A stretch of DNA of 47,946 bases from contig NZ_JABBOU010000053.1 of the NCBI RefSeq assembly GCF_018853465.1, forward strand, positions 1 to 47,946, in the 5' to 3' direction. How positions within the stretch are numbered: position 1 is the stretch's first letter; the number at the start of each line of letters is the position of its first letter. The notes under the pieces are model-generated. The model worked only from the letters and a program-made list of their open reading frames with translations, had not been told where the DNA came from and ran no database searches. The translations under genes were made by a program, and so were the position numbers. This DNA comes from Acidithiobacillus montserratensis. Its GTDB lineage: Bacteria > Pseudomonadota > Gammaproteobacteria > Acidithiobacillales > Acidithiobacillaceae. This document shows, one piece after another, positions 29,469-38,544 of this stretch.

Positions 29469-32400
29469 TTATAGAGATTCTCCGGATATTGCCGGTTGGT
29501 TTTGGGGCGCCTGGGAATGACGTTGCCAGCGCCCCTTCCAGTTTTCAAACAGCACATAAAAAGCCGGGGTGATATAGAGGGTGAGGAATTGCGAAACAAT
29601 AATGCCACCGGCAACCGCCACACCTAGAGGCACACGCGATTCAGCGCCGGCGCCAATACCGATGGCGATGGGCAGAATGCCCAGAACGGCTGCGAGGTTG
29701 GTCATCATGATCGGCCGGAAACGGGTCATGCAGGCATCGACAATGGCTTCTACTGCGGTGGCCCCCTCGCGACGGCGGTGTACGGCAAAATCCACCATGA
29801 TGATGCCATTTTTCTTGACCAGACCGACGAGCATGATGATACCCACGAAGCTGAACAAATCGAGTTCCTGATGGAATATCCACAAAGCCAGGAGTGCGCC
29901 GAAACCGGCGAGAGGCAGGGCGGTGAGGATGGTCAAGGGGTGAATGAAATCTTCATACAAGATGGCCAGAATGGCGTAAATCAGGGCGATGGTGGCCAAA
30001 AGTAACAAGGGCAGGGTGTTGGTGGATTGGGAAAATGCCGCCGCTGAACCGCCAAATTCGCCCTGCACGTTGGCGGGCAAAATCTGTGCGGCGGTTTTTT
30101 GGACTTTTTGAGTGGCGTCTCCCAGGGAAACGCCGGGGGCTAAATTGAAAGAAATAGTGACGCTGGGCAGCCCGTCATAGTGGCTGATGCTTAAAGGCCC
30201 AACGCCGTAGGCAAAATGGGCGATAGCGGCCAGGGGCACCAGACCGGCGCTACCGGGAATGCTGATGGCGGATAGAGCCCCCAGATTTTCCTGGAATTTT
30301 CTTTCCAGATCGAGGATAACCTCGTATTGATTGGTCGAGGCATAAATGGTGCCAACCTGGGTGCCACCAAAGGCAAAATTAAGCGCCTGTTCAATGCCTT
30401 GAGGGGTCACCCCCAGAGCCTGGGCGCGCTGGTGGAGGACGTGCACCTCGATTTCGGGGTTGGCCAGTTGCAGATCACTGTTGACGGCCTGGATCCCGGG
30501 GGTTTTACGCAAGGCTTTGACCAGCTTGGGTACAGCCTCGTTGAGGCTGTCCTGATCTTCACTCTGGAGAATGTATTGATAGTGAGACTGAGAAGATACC
30601 GGCCCCATCTGAATGGCGGGAGGTAGCTGGAAACTCGCTTCCACACCATGAAAGCGGCTGACAATCTGGCGCAGCTGAGCGATGACCTGCTCGCCGGAAG
30701 CTCTTTGTCCCAGAGGCTTCAGGCGGATGATCAGCCGCCCGGTATTGGCCGACCCAAATGCACCGGCTCCCTGTCCGGCGCTGGACATGACGGCTTGCAC
30801 GGCCTGATTGTGACCCACGGCAGCGGCAATACGCTGCTGGGTATCTTTCAGTTGGCTGAAGGAGATTCCCTGGGGATATTCGAGGTTGCCCATGATCATG
30901 CCGCTGTCTTCGCTGGGAATGAACCCCTTGGGCAGAATGATGAATAAGCCGACCATGCCCAGCAAACTGAGCAAGGCGGCGCCATAAATCCAGCCACGAT
31001 GCTGCAGGGTGCTGCGCAGGCTGCGTCCGTACCAGTCGCGCAGTCTGGAAAATCCCTGCTCAAAGCGACTGGGATGGGCATGTTTTACGCGCAGGTAACG
31101 AGCACAGAGCATGGGTGTCAGGGTCAGGGAAACCAGTCCTGACATGAGAATGACAATGGCAATAGTGACGCCGAATTCACGAAACAGGCGGCCGATAATG
31201 CCGCCCATCACCAAGAAAGGCAGAAACACCACCGCCAGGGACAGGGTCATGGAAATCACGGTGAAGCCAATTTCCCGGCTGCCCGCTATGGCTGCCTGAA
31301 AAGGTGCTTCGCCATTTTCTTCGTGGCGGGTGATGTTTTCGAGCATGACCACGGCGTCGTCCACCACAAATCCCACCGCCAGGGTCAGGGCTAACAGCGT
31401 CAGCGTATTCAGGGTGTAGCCCAGTTCGTAGATGATGGCAAAGGTGGCGAGAATGGAGGCCGGAATAGCCACTGCACCAATCAGTGTGGGGCTGCCCCGG
31501 CGCAGGAACAGCCAGAGCACCCCGGCCACCAGCAGGGAAGCCAGCAACAAAGTGATTTCCACTTCTTCCACAGCAGCGCGGATATAGTCGGCCTTGTCGT
31601 AAACAACCGTCATTTTCGCACCCCCCGGCAGGCTGGCGCTGAGGCCAGGGAGGCGTTTTCCGATGGCATCGGAAATGGCGACGGTGTCGGCATCGGGCTG
31701 GCGGATGACAGCCAGAATCAGTGCCCGCTGACTGCCGATCCAGCTGGCAATCTGGTCATTGTCGACACCATTGCGGACCTCGGCGATGGCCGCGAGGGGG
31801 ACCACGGCACCATTGGCAAAACTGACGGGCATATTGGCAAAGGCTTGGGCGTCATGGAGTTGTCCGTGCACATTCACGGCATAATTGCGCACTGCTCCCA
31901 GCACAGTTCCCTGGGGTAAGTTGACATTATGACTGCTGATAGCCGTACTCAGTGCCTGCAGGGAGATACCATGAGCCTGCATGGCGAAAGGATTGGCATG
32001 AATGCGGACGGCGTAATTCTGTTCGCCAAATATTTGTACCTGGGCGACTCCCGGAATCCCGGAAATGGCCGGGACGACCTTGTCTACCGCATACTGATTG
32101 AGCTGATAGATGGGCATGTTGGGGGCAGAAAGAGCAATGAACTCAATGGGCGCCGCAGAAGGGTTCAGCTGTTTGACGAATGGCAGGCTGGGCATGCCGG
32201 GAGGTAAGAGATGACTGGCCTGGGTCACCGCATTGGATACATTCTGGGTTGCCACATCAATGTTCTGGCTGAGATCAAACTGCAGGATGATTCGCGTCGA
32301 TCCCTGATTGTTGACGGAGCTCATCGAAGACAGTCCGGGAATGGACGAAAACTGTTTTTCGAGCGGGGTGGCTACGGCGCTGGCCATGGTCTGGGGACTG

Positions 32401-32561
32401 GCCCCGGGCAGGCTGGCAGACACCATGACCGTCGGGAAATCGACGCTGGGCAACAGGGCTACCGGCATATTGGTAAAAGCAAAAATGCCATAAAGCACCA
32501 GACCGAGAATGATGATGACCGTCATCACCGGGCGGCGGATGAACAAGGCGGAGAAGTTCAT
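29469..32561 (-). CDS. RND efflux pump inner-membrane subunit (HAE1/AcrB family)
   Basis: This 1030-residue protein has the AcrB/MdtC layout of two repeats, each with one helix, a large periplasmic loop and five more helices. The proton-relay residues are present: two Asp in GFVVDDAVVMLENI (TM4) and a Lys in LVGLVKKNGIIMVDFA (TM10). The N-terminus MNFSALFIRRPVMTVII is typical of the hydrophobic/multidrug exporters, not of heavy-metal CzcA pumps. Its ATG overlaps the adaptor stop (ATGA). It forms a tripartite pump with the two preceding genes. Confidence 0.95.
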   Translation of the reverse strand: MNFSALFIRRPVMTVIIILGLVLYGIFAFTNMPVALLPSVDFPTVMVSASLPGASPQTMASAVATPLEKQFSSIPGLSSMSSVNNQGSTRIILQFDLSQNIDVATQNVSNAVTQASHLLPPGMPSLPFVKQLNPSAAPIEFIALSAPNMPIYQLNQYAVDKVVPAISGIPGVAQVQIFGEQNYAVRIHANPFAMQAHGISLQALSTAISSHNVNLPQGTVLGAVRNYAVNVHGQLHDAQAFANMPVSFANGAVVPLAAIAEVRNGVDNDQIASWIGSQRALILAVIRQPDADTVAISDAIGKRLPGLSASLPGGAKMTVVYDKADYIRAAVEEVEITLLLASLLVAGVLWLFLRRGSPTLIGAVAIPASILATFAIIYELGYTLNTLTLLALTLAVGFVVDDAVVMLENITRHEENGEAPFQAAIAGSREIGFTVISMTLSLAVVFLPFLVMGGIIGRLFREFGVTIAIVILMSGLVSLTLTPMLCARYLRVKHAHPSRFEQGFSRLRDWYGRSLRSTLQHRGWIYGAALLSLLGMVGLFIILPKGFIPSEDSGMIMGNLEYPQGISFSQLKDTQQRIAAAVGHNQAVQAVMSSAGQGAGAFGSANTGRLIIRLKPLGQRASGEQVIAQLRQIVSRFHGVEASFQLPPAIQMGPVSSQSHYQYILQSEDQDSLNEAVPKLVKALRKTPGIQAVNSDLQLANPEIEVHVLHQRAQALGVTPQGIEQALNFAFGGTQVGTIYASTNQYEVILDLERKFQENLGALSAISIPGSAGLVPLAAIAHFAYGVGPLSISHYDGLPSVTISFNLAPGVSLGDATQKVQKTAAQILPANVQGEFGGSAAAFSQSTNTLPLLLLATIALIYAILAILYEDFIHPLTILTALPLAGFGALLALWIFHQELDLFSFVGIIMLVGLVKKNGIIMVDFAVHRRREGATAVEAIVDACMTRFRPIMMTNLAAVLGILPIAIGIGAGAESRVPLGVAVAGGIIVSQFLTLYITPAFYVLFENWKGRWQRHSQAPQNQPAISGESL

Positions 32562-33676
32562 GATGCTTTCCCTGAATGGGTATGTCGGTGGCTGCTGTCT
32601 TTACCCAGTACCTGCACGGCCGCACCGGGATATATACGCGCCGGGAGCGGGTAAATCACCTGAGCCGTAGAGGGGATGCCGCTGATCACCGCTTGTGCAC
32701 CCGTTTCCCAGAGGACCTGAACGGATTTATCGCTGGCCTTGCCCTGATCTATGGCATAAACGAAGGGGCCCGAACTACCCTGTTGCACCGCGCCGACGGG
32801 AAGCACCAAGGCGTTCTCGACATGCTGGACAGGCATTTGTACCTGCACATACTGGCCTGGCCAGAGTTTAAGGTCAGTGTTGGGAACGGTGGCCTGCAGG
32901 TTGACAGTGGCCGTATTGGCACTGACCGTGTTATCGATAAAAGTCAGTTTGCCCTGGTCCAGAGTATGGCCGCCATTTTCATTGGTGATGGGAAGCAGAG
33001 TGCCCTGCTGCTGCGCCTGCCGCGCAGCATCCAGCTCAGCTTGAGGGACGCTGAAATTGATGGTGATGGGGCTGATTTGGTTGATGGTGGTCAATTGCGT
33101 CTGGTTAGCGACGACCAGGTTGCCCGCCTTGACCAGCGCCAGCCCGATGCGGCCGCTGATGGGGGCGACAATCTGCGTGTAGGAAAGATTAATCCGAGCC
33201 TGCTGCACGGCAGCTTGATCCTCGGCGACCTGAGCACTGGCGGCCTGGGCCTGGGAAACGGCTTGATCAAAACTTTGGCGAGTAATGAAATCTTTTTCAG
33301 CCAGGGGGCGATCCTGTTCGACCAGATTATGGTTGTAGTACGCCGTGGCCTGATCGGCCGCCAGTTTGGCTTGTGCCTGAGCCAAGGCGGCCCGGGTTTG
33401 CGCCGGGTCAATGGTAAAAAGGATTTGTCCCTTGCTGACCATGGTCCCCTGGGTAAATGTAACACGCTGCAAAAGGCCTGAGGTCTGGGGAATGATAGTG
33501 GCAGTCTGCATGGGGGTTACCGTTCCCAGATAGCCCACATAGTGAGTCATGTTTTGCACCCGGGGGCTGACCAGTTCGACCTGGAGGGGCGGAATTTCAT
33601 GCCGGGCTTTGCCCTGACAGCCGGCAAGGCCCATTACAGTGGCGCTCAGGAGAAGTATCAGCGGGTAACGACTCAC
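32558..33676 (-). CDS. RND periplasmic adaptor (membrane fusion) lipoprotein
   Basis: The 372-residue protein starts with a lipoprotein signal (VMGLAGC). It has a barrel-sandwich (lipoyl-like) half before and after a long helical hairpin (roughly residues 105-170, Ala/Gln-rich), then beta-barrel and membrane-proximal domains. This is the MdtA/AcrA type of adaptor linking the pump to the outer-membrane channel. The start is GTG at 33676, overlapping the upstream stop (GTGA), with GGAG upstream. Confidence 0.93.
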   Translation of the reverse strand: MSRYPLILLLSATVMGLAGCQGKARHEIPPLQVELVSPRVQNMTHYVGYLGTVTPMQTATIIPQTSGLLQRVTFTQGTMVSKGQILFTIDPAQTRAALAQAQAKLAADQATAYYNHNLVEQDRPLAEKDFITRQSFDQAVSQAQAASAQVAEDQAAVQQARINLSYTQIVAPISGRIGLALVKAGNLVVANQTQLTTINQISPITINFSVPQAELDAARQAQQQGTLLPITNENGGHTLDQGKLTFIDNTVSANTATVNLQATVPNTDLKLWPGQYVQVQMPVQHVENALVLPVGAVQQGSSGPFVYAIDQGKASDKSVQVLWETGAQAVISGIPSTAQVIYPLPARIYPGAAVQVLGKDSSHRHTHSGKAS

Positions 33677-35136
33677 GGTTTTTGTGCTCCCAAAGGCATG
33701 CCCACGGCCTGGCTGAGTTGTGCCAGTGCCACATAACTGCTGACCAGATTCTGAATGAGGGTGTATCGGGCCTGGGCCAGGGTGGATTCTGCCAGCAGGA
33801 CATCCTGGATGGTGGCTTGACCCACCCGATATTGGGCCTGAACAACCTCCAGCGCCTTTTCTGCATTCTGCAGGCCGCTGCGGGCTCCCGGCCAGGCGGC
33901 CGTGGCGCCCTGAAAATTATGATAATCCTGCCAGACCGCACTCTCCGTACTGTTGCGGCTGGTGGCGAGATTGGCTTCTGCCTGATCGCGCAGGGCTTCG
34001 TTCTGGCGGATTTGATAATGATTATTAAAGCCGGTGAATAAAGGAACAGTCAGCGTAAAACCGACCGTCCAGGTATCGCCGGGTCGAAAACCGCCCTGAA
34101 AGAGATAGCCATAAGAACTGCTCACCCCGAGGCTGGGCAGGCCGCTGGCCTCGGCACTGCGGACATTGGCCCGGGCGGCAGCCACCTGGGCACGGGCTTC
34201 CTGCAGGGCCGGATTGGCGCTGAGCGCCGCATGCATCAGGGTTTCCGCGGCATCATGCAATTCCGGGGGTGTTTGATTCAACAGCAAGGCGTGTATTTTG
34301 AGCAGGGTTTTGGGGCTCAGGCCAAGGGTGCTGGCCAGGACGCCCTGACTGCTGCGCAGGGTCTGTTGCTGGGCGGCCAAAGTAGACTGTGCCTGGGCCA
34401 GGGCGGCTCGCGCCTGGTACAAGGATCCCACCGTCGCCTGTCCGGCCCGGTGCATGACTTCGGCGGCCTCCAGGTTTTTCTGGTTCTCGACGACGGTTTT
34501 TTCATCGGCCAGCAGCAAGGACTGGTTACCCAGGACCTGGTAATAAGCCTGTGCCACGCTAAAGGCCACAGACTGGATTTCCTGATTCTGAGTGAAGCCC
34601 GCCACCCACTCCTGGGCTTTTGCCGCAGCGGTTTTGGCAGAGCGCAGGCCAAAGTCCCAGAGGGTATAACTCAGCGTCAGATTTGGATTGACGCTGTTGC
34701 GGGCCGGCACAGTAAAACCGGCGGTGGAGGCGGACTGACGGCGGGAGGCACTGGTGTTCAGGGTCACCGTCGGCAACCAGGCGCTTTCGGCAATGCCGAC
34801 GCCGGCGGCTTGGGCACGCAGGGCATCCCAGGCCGCCGCAGTCTGGGGATTGTGGGCGAGGGCATAGGCGGTAAGTTGGGGCAGACTCCAGACCTTGCCC
34901 TGCTCTGCCGGGTTGAGGCTCTGTGCGTCGGGGACTGCTGGCAGTTCGCCCGGGCCCGTCCAGGGCTGACCGGGTTGCTGGTTGATTCCGCCATCGGAAT
35001 CGAAAGGGTCGGCCAGCCAGCCCATCACTCCGGCACTGGCCTGATGGAGACAGGTGCAGGTCAGCAGCAAGGCGCAAAAGATGGCACTCGGCAGTTTCTG
35101 GGGCACGCTCAGGCTCCTCGTCCGTGGAGCCTGCAT
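33673..35136 (-). CDS. Outer-membrane efflux channel (TolC/OprM family)
   Basis: The protein has two outer-membrane-efflux repeats, with long helices rich in Ala and Gln and typical segments LTLSYTLWDFG, AQAYYQVLGNQSLL and VGFTLTVPLFTGF. With the ATG at 35136 the product is 487 residues with a good signal peptide ending ASA. Earlier in-frame starts are an ATG at 35175 and a TTG at 35190; none has an ideal ribosome site, so the start is uncertain. No lipobox is evident, so it is TolC-like, not OprM-like. It is the first gene of the efflux operon and divergent from the Spy-like gene. Confidence 0.9.
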   Translation of the reverse strand: MQAPRTRSLSVPQKLPSAIFCALLLTCTCLHQASAGVMGWLADPFDSDGGINQQPGQPWTGPGELPAVPDAQSLNPAEQGKVWSLPQLTAYALAHNPQTAAAWDALRAQAAGVGIAESAWLPTVTLNTSASRRQSASTAGFTVPARNSVNPNLTLSYTLWDFGLRSAKTAAAKAQEWVAGFTQNQEIQSVAFSVAQAYYQVLGNQSLLLADEKTVVENQKNLEAAEVMHRAGQATVGSLYQARAALAQAQSTLAAQQQTLRSSQGVLASTLGLSPKTLLKIHALLLNQTPPELHDAAETLMHAALSANPALQEARAQVAAARANVRSAEASGLPSLGVSSSYGYLFQGGFRPGDTWTVGFTLTVPLFTGFNNHYQIRQNEALRDQAEANLATSRNSTESAVWQDYHNFQGATAAWPGARSGLQNAEKALEVVQAQYRVGQATIQDVLLAESTLAQARYTLIQNLVSSYVALAQLSQAVGMPLGAQKP

Positions 35137-35179
35137 TCTCCGGAAAAAGCCGGATTGAGGGAAGCGGAAATTCATCCAA

Positions 35180-35233
35180 AATTGTTGCAAAGTGTGAATG
35201 GATTCGGCCTGTTATTCACAATTGTTGACAATT
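35180..35233. promoter_or_regulatory. Operator-like repeats in the efflux/Spy divergent region
   Basis: AATTGTTG occurs twice, at 35180-35187 and 35220-35227, exactly 40 bases apart (about four helical turns). The second copy is the left side of a perfect palindrome AATTGT-TG-ACAATT (35220-35233) that also contains TTGACA. The sites lie between the divergent efflux operon and the Spy-like/two-component operon and are candidate binding sites for the response regulator encoded nearby. No clear -10 boxes were found. Confidence 0.4.
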
Positions 35234-35277
35234 TGTCGCTGGCAACTGCAGGGGTGAGTCGTTAACGTGTGTCTCAC

Positions 35278-35297
35278 GGAAAGGAACAGTCCTTTCC
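35278..35297 (+). promoter_or_regulatory. Leader hairpin of the Spy-like gene
   Basis: GGAAAGGA-ACAG-TCCTTTCC is a perfect 8-bp stem with a four-base loop. It ends about ten bases before the GAGGAG ribosome site of the gene at 35322. It has no T run, so it is more likely an mRNA stability or translation element than a terminator. Confidence 0.45.
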
Positions 35298-35321
35298 CCC
35301 TGAGAAACGAGGAGCAATGGG

Positions 35322-35870
35322 ATGTCAAAACTGAAATTTGCCGTATCCGGTCTGATGATGGCTGTCTTTAGTCTGGCCACAGTGCCGGCATTTGCCGAAA
35401 ATACCCCCCCGCCGTCCATGGCCGGACATGGTCCCATGGAAGGTGGCATGATGCCTGGTGGCCATCCCGGACACTGGCAGCATGGGCCCATGCGCGGACC
35501 CTGGATGCAGAACATGCCGGTGCCCATGCTGATGCCCATTGTCTGGCGCCACGCCATTGACCTGAAGTTGACCCCTGCCCAGGAGAGTGACCTGAAAAAC
35601 TGGCGCAGTACCCAACGCAAGGATTTCCCGACCTGGAGACAGAATATGATGACGCACAACAAGGCGCTGCGTGAGGCCCTGCTCAATGGGGAATCGGGTG
35701 CGGCACTGGCGCCCCTGAAAGCAGCCGTGGTCAAGGACCATGAAATGATGCTGGATCGCGGGATTCAGCAGGTTCAGTACCTGCACAAAATCCTGACCCC
35801 GCTGCAGTGGCAGAAAGTGGTCAAGATGGCGCAGGATATGGGGCATCGTCACGGACCCTGGAGAAAATAA
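35322..35870 (+). CDS. Spy/CpxP-like periplasmic protein
   Basis: The 182-residue protein has a signal peptide cleaved after AFA (near residue 25), a His/Met/Pro/Gly-rich segment (residues ~32-65), and a helical region with two LTPxQ motifs (LTPAQESDLKNW and LTPLQWQKVVKM), the mark of the CpxP/Spy/LTXXQ family. Such proteins are periplasmic chaperones or metal-responsive brakes on sensor kinases. The Met/His-rich part suggests copper or other metal binding. The response regulator ATG begins two bases after its stop region, so the operon pairs a Spy-like protein with its two-component system. Confidence 0.82.
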   Translation: MSKLKFAVSGLMMAVFSLATVPAFAENTPPPSMAGHGPMEGGMMPGGHPGHWQHGPMRGPWMQNMPVPMLMPIVWRHAIDLKLTPAQESDLKNWRSTQRKDFPTWRQNMMTHNKALREALLNGESGAALAPLKAAVVKDHEMMLDRGIQQVQYLHKILTPLQWQKVVKMAQDMGHRHGPWRK

Positions 35871-35871
35871 A

Positions 35872-36609
35872 ATGGCAGAGAGCGGCAAGATCCTGTTGGT
35901 AGATGATGATCCCCGGGTGCGGACCATGCTGGTCCGTTATCTGGAGGGACAGGGTTTTGCCGTTCATGCTGTGGGTTCGGGGCAGCAGATGGATCGCTAT
36001 CTGGAGCGGGAGTATTACGATCTGCTGCTGCTCGATGTGATGATGCCCGGTGAAGACGGCTTCAGTATATGCCGGCGTCTGCGTGAGCAGGAGCCCCAGC
36101 TGCCTATCATTATGCTGACCGCTCGTGGCGACCTCAGTGACCGGGTCGAAGGTTTGGATGTGGGCGCTGATGATTATTTGCCCAAGCCATTTGAACCCCG
36201 GGAATTGACTGCCCGGATTCGGGCGGTGCTGCGCCGTAGTCAGGAAATCCGGACGTCGGACCCGGCCCCTGGAGCCATAGTGTTCGGTCCTTTTCGACTG
36301 GCTCTGGATACCCGCAGCCTGTGGCGGGGAGAGGAGAAAATCTCCCTGACCGACAGCGAGTTTTCCATTTTGCATGCCCTCGCCAGTCATGCTTGGCAGC
36401 CCTTGTCCAGAGAACGTCTGCTGGCCATGAGTCATGGTAGTGATGAGGTCACTGCCGGTTCCCGGGGGGTGGACGTATTCATTTCCCGGCTACGGCGCAT
36501 TGTAGAAGCTGATCCGGGAGATCCGCATTACATTCAAACGGTGTGGGGGCGCGGTTATGTCCTGGTGCCTGATGGTGCCAAGGCTTCTGCGGAGGGAGAT
36601 AAAGCGTAA
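35872..36609 (+). CDS. OmpR-family response regulator
   Basis: The 245-residue protein has a receiver domain with acidic Asp11-13, phosphorylated Asp55 (LLLLDVMMPGEDG), Thr in MLTARG and Lys in YLPKPFEP. It is followed from about residue 140 by a winged-helix OmpR/PhoB DNA-binding domain (SLTDSEFSILHAL, RGVDVFISRLRRI, TVWGRGYVLV). The recognised class is OmpR/RstA. It is coupled to the Spy-like gene and is separated from its kinase by a 142-base gap containing a long inverted repeat. The efflux operon is its likely target. Confidence 0.95.
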   Translation: MAESGKILLVDDDPRVRTMLVRYLEGQGFAVHAVGSGQQMDRYLEREYYDLLLLDVMMPGEDGFSICRRLREQEPQLPIIMLTARGDLSDRVEGLDVGADDYLPKPFEPRELTARIRAVLRRSQEIRTSDPAPGAIVFGPFRLALDTRSLWRGEEKISLTDSEFSILHALASHAWQPLSRERLLAMSHGSDEVTAGSRGVDVFISRLRRIVEADPGDPHYIQTVWGRGYVLVPDGAKASAEGDKA

Positions 36610-36641
36610 GGCGGCACTTTGTGATGATTGTTTTACGGACC

Positions 36642-36740
36642 CATGATTTTTTGACGAGGACATTTTGGGCAAGACCGGAGCGGTGCTTCTCCGACATCGT
36701 AGCCGATCTATTCAGAATGTCCTCGTCAAAAAAATCCATG
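36642..36740. repeat. 99-base inverted-repeat element between response regulator and kinase
   Basis: The arm 36642-36664 (CATGATTTTTTGACGAGG... to ACATT) is repeated inverted at 36716-36740 with only two single-base insertions. A 51-base loop contains a smaller hairpin (CGGAG...CTCCG, near 36675-36692). The arms have no following T run, so this is not a simple terminator. It ends three bases before the GGAAAG ribosome site of the kinase gene. It could be a small MITE-like element or a large mRNA stem-loop setting the regulator-to-kinase ratio. Confidence 0.7.
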
Positions 36741-36751
36741 ATGGAAAGTAG

Positions 36752-38023
36752 ATGAAAAAAAATCGGGTCGGGTGGCCGGACACCCTGTTCAACCGGATGT
36801 TTCTGATTATTGCCGGGCTGCTTTTTTTGAGTCAGTTGGCGGTATACTGGTTTTTTAATATTTATCAGGCCAATCCGCAGGCGGAGCGCATGGCCCAGAA
36901 CTGGGCGCAGATTCTGACCCTGAGTGAAACTCTCAGCCCCGCGCAGCGCGCCGCGATACAGCCGATTTTATCCCGACAAGGCCTGCAGGTATTGCCGGCC
37001 ACGGCCATGCATGGCCGTATTCCCGCTATCCCGCCGCTGGTCAACGCCTTGCAGCAACTCCGGCAGATGGGTTGGCCGGATGCGCTGCTGCGTTTTGATC
37101 ATCGCTCAGGCACCTTGTGGTTGCAAACCCGGCCCGGAGCCGCCCTGGCCCTGGCGATGCCCATACCGCGTCCAGCAGGTTTGCCTTTACCCTGGTTCAA
37201 GCTGGCCGCCATTTTGCTCTTGTCGTGGTTGGGTGCTTACCTGGTGGTGCGTCAGGTGACGCGGCCACTGACCCGACTGATGCAGGGAGTGGATGACTTG
37301 CGCAGTGGCGATACCCCGGCCGATTTGCCGGAAGCGGGACCAGCCGACTTACGCCGTCTGGCGGAAAAATTCAATCAAACCCTGAGAGATCTGCAACACT
37401 TGTGGCGGGAGCGGGAAATGGTTCTGGTTGGTGTGTCCCACGATTTGCGCACGCCCCTCACCCGGATGCGCTTGAGTGCCGAGTTTTTGCCCGCCGAAGA
37501 AGAGGCGCGGCAGGAAATCATCGACAATATTCAGGAAATGGACAAGGTCATCCATCAGTTCATGGGTTACGCGCGCAGCGGCGAGCGGGAGTTACTGGTG
37601 GATACGGATCTGGGCCCTTGGTTGCAACAACTAGTCTTGCGTCAGCAGGCTGAAGTACGCTGGCATCCGGCCAGTACGCCCTTGCCGAATCTGCCCATTC
37701 AGGAAGTCGGTCTGGCGCGGGCCCTGCAAAATCTGATTGATAATGCCCAGACCCACGGGGCCGGACCGGTGGATATTCAGGCGGAAAAAGCCGGTACACA
37801 GGTGCGGATCCGGGTGCGGGACCATGGTCCCGGCATTCCTGAGGCGGAACTGGCCAAGGTCCGCGCGCCATTTGCCCAGGCGGGCAAGGGGGGAGGCATT
37901 GGTCTGGGCCTGGCCATTGTCGAGCGGGTCATGGCCTACCATAACGGTCGCTTGAATTTATACAATGCCCCGGATGGAGGCTTGGTGGCGGAGCTGGTAT
38001 TGCCCTTACGTCAGCCGCACTGA
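36752..38023 (+). CDS. Sensor histidine kinase, EnvZ-like
   Basis: The 423-residue membrane kinase has TM1 near residues 15-35, a periplasmic sensor of ~110 residues, TM2 near 150-170, and a HAMP domain (RQVTRPLTRLMQGVDDL). The phospho-acceptor is His230 in VSHDLRTPLTRMRLSAEFL. The ATPase domain shows the N box (NLIDNAQTHG), G1 (DHGPGIP) and G2 (GGGIGLGLAIV). The layout fits EnvZ/RstB-type partners of OmpR regulators. It is convergent with the small protein gene at 38042. Confidence 0.94.
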   Translation: MKKNRVGWPDTLFNRMFLIIAGLLFLSQLAVYWFFNIYQANPQAERMAQNWAQILTLSETLSPAQRAAIQPILSRQGLQVLPATAMHGRIPAIPPLVNALQQLRQMGWPDALLRFDHRSGTLWLQTRPGAALALAMPIPRPAGLPLPWFKLAAILLLSWLGAYLVVRQVTRPLTRLMQGVDDLRSGDTPADLPEAGPADLRRLAEKFNQTLRDLQHLWREREMVLVGVSHDLRTPLTRMRLSAEFLPAEEEARQEIIDNIQEMDKVIHQFMGYARSGERELLVDTDLGPWLQQLVLRQQAEVRWHPASTPLPNLPIQEVGLARALQNLIDNAQTHGAGPVDIQAEKAGTQVRIRVRDHGPGIPEAELAKVRAPFAQAGKGGGIGLGLAIVERVMAYHNGRLNLYNAPDGGLVAELVLPLRQPH

Positions 38024-38041
38024 TGTCAAATGAGCGCCGCT

Positions 38042-38377
38042 TCAGTGTGCCGCTTTGGCTGCCGGGCACAACTTGCGCAGATTGGCTTCGGCAGCAGGAC
38101 TGAGATCGTGCCAGGCAATATTGCCACATTTCCCGCTGAGCGGACCCTGCAGGGTGCCTGCCTGGGAGATGGTTTTCCCTACCGGGAAATCCGCCACGGA
38201 CACGGTTGAAACCGTCGGTGCGGCCAGTTGTACGGCGGCAGCCGCTGTAGCTGCCTTGGGCGATTGCCGGGCCGGCTGCTGATGTTGCCAGAAGAAAAAT
38301 GCCAGCACCGCTATCAACAGCAGGATAACGACCACGATCAGCCAGCGCCAGCTTTGGGATGATTGCTCTTGCTCCAT
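38042..38377 (-). CDS. Small single-pass membrane protein, unknown
   Basis: The 111-residue product has one hydrophobic helix (residues ~12-30, WLIVVVILLLIAVLAFFFW) after a short polar N-terminus, an Ala-rich linker, and a periplasmic C-terminal part with two Cys (GKCGNIAWHDL and RKLCPAAKAAH) that could form a disulfide. The frame extends upstream over argH, but the ATG at 38377 gives a sensible protein. I do not recognise a family. It is convergent with the kinase and divergent from argH. Confidence 0.6.
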   Translation of the reverse strand: MEQEQSSQSWRWLIVVVILLLIAVLAFFFWQHQQPARQSPKAATAAAAVQLAAPTVSTVSVADFPVGKTISQAGTLQGPLSGKCGNIAWHDLSPAAEANLRKLCPAAKAAH

Positions 38378-38544
38378 TGCTTTGGTCCCCCATGGTGTTT
38401 CGCTGCTTAACTGTAGCAAGGCGACGAGCAGATTGCGAAAGCTATGCTGCTGGTGGGCCAAGCGCAGAACGCCAAGGTCAAGGCTGAGGCTGGCGAAACA
38501 GGGGGCCTTTTCGCTATAGTCGCGGGCAGAAAGGAGGTGCGGGC

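Noticed and set aside
35220..35253. TTGACA within the palindrome considered as the -35 of the Spy-like gene promoter
   Set aside because: No acceptable -10 hexamer is found 16-18 bases downstream, so only an operator-like site is claimed.
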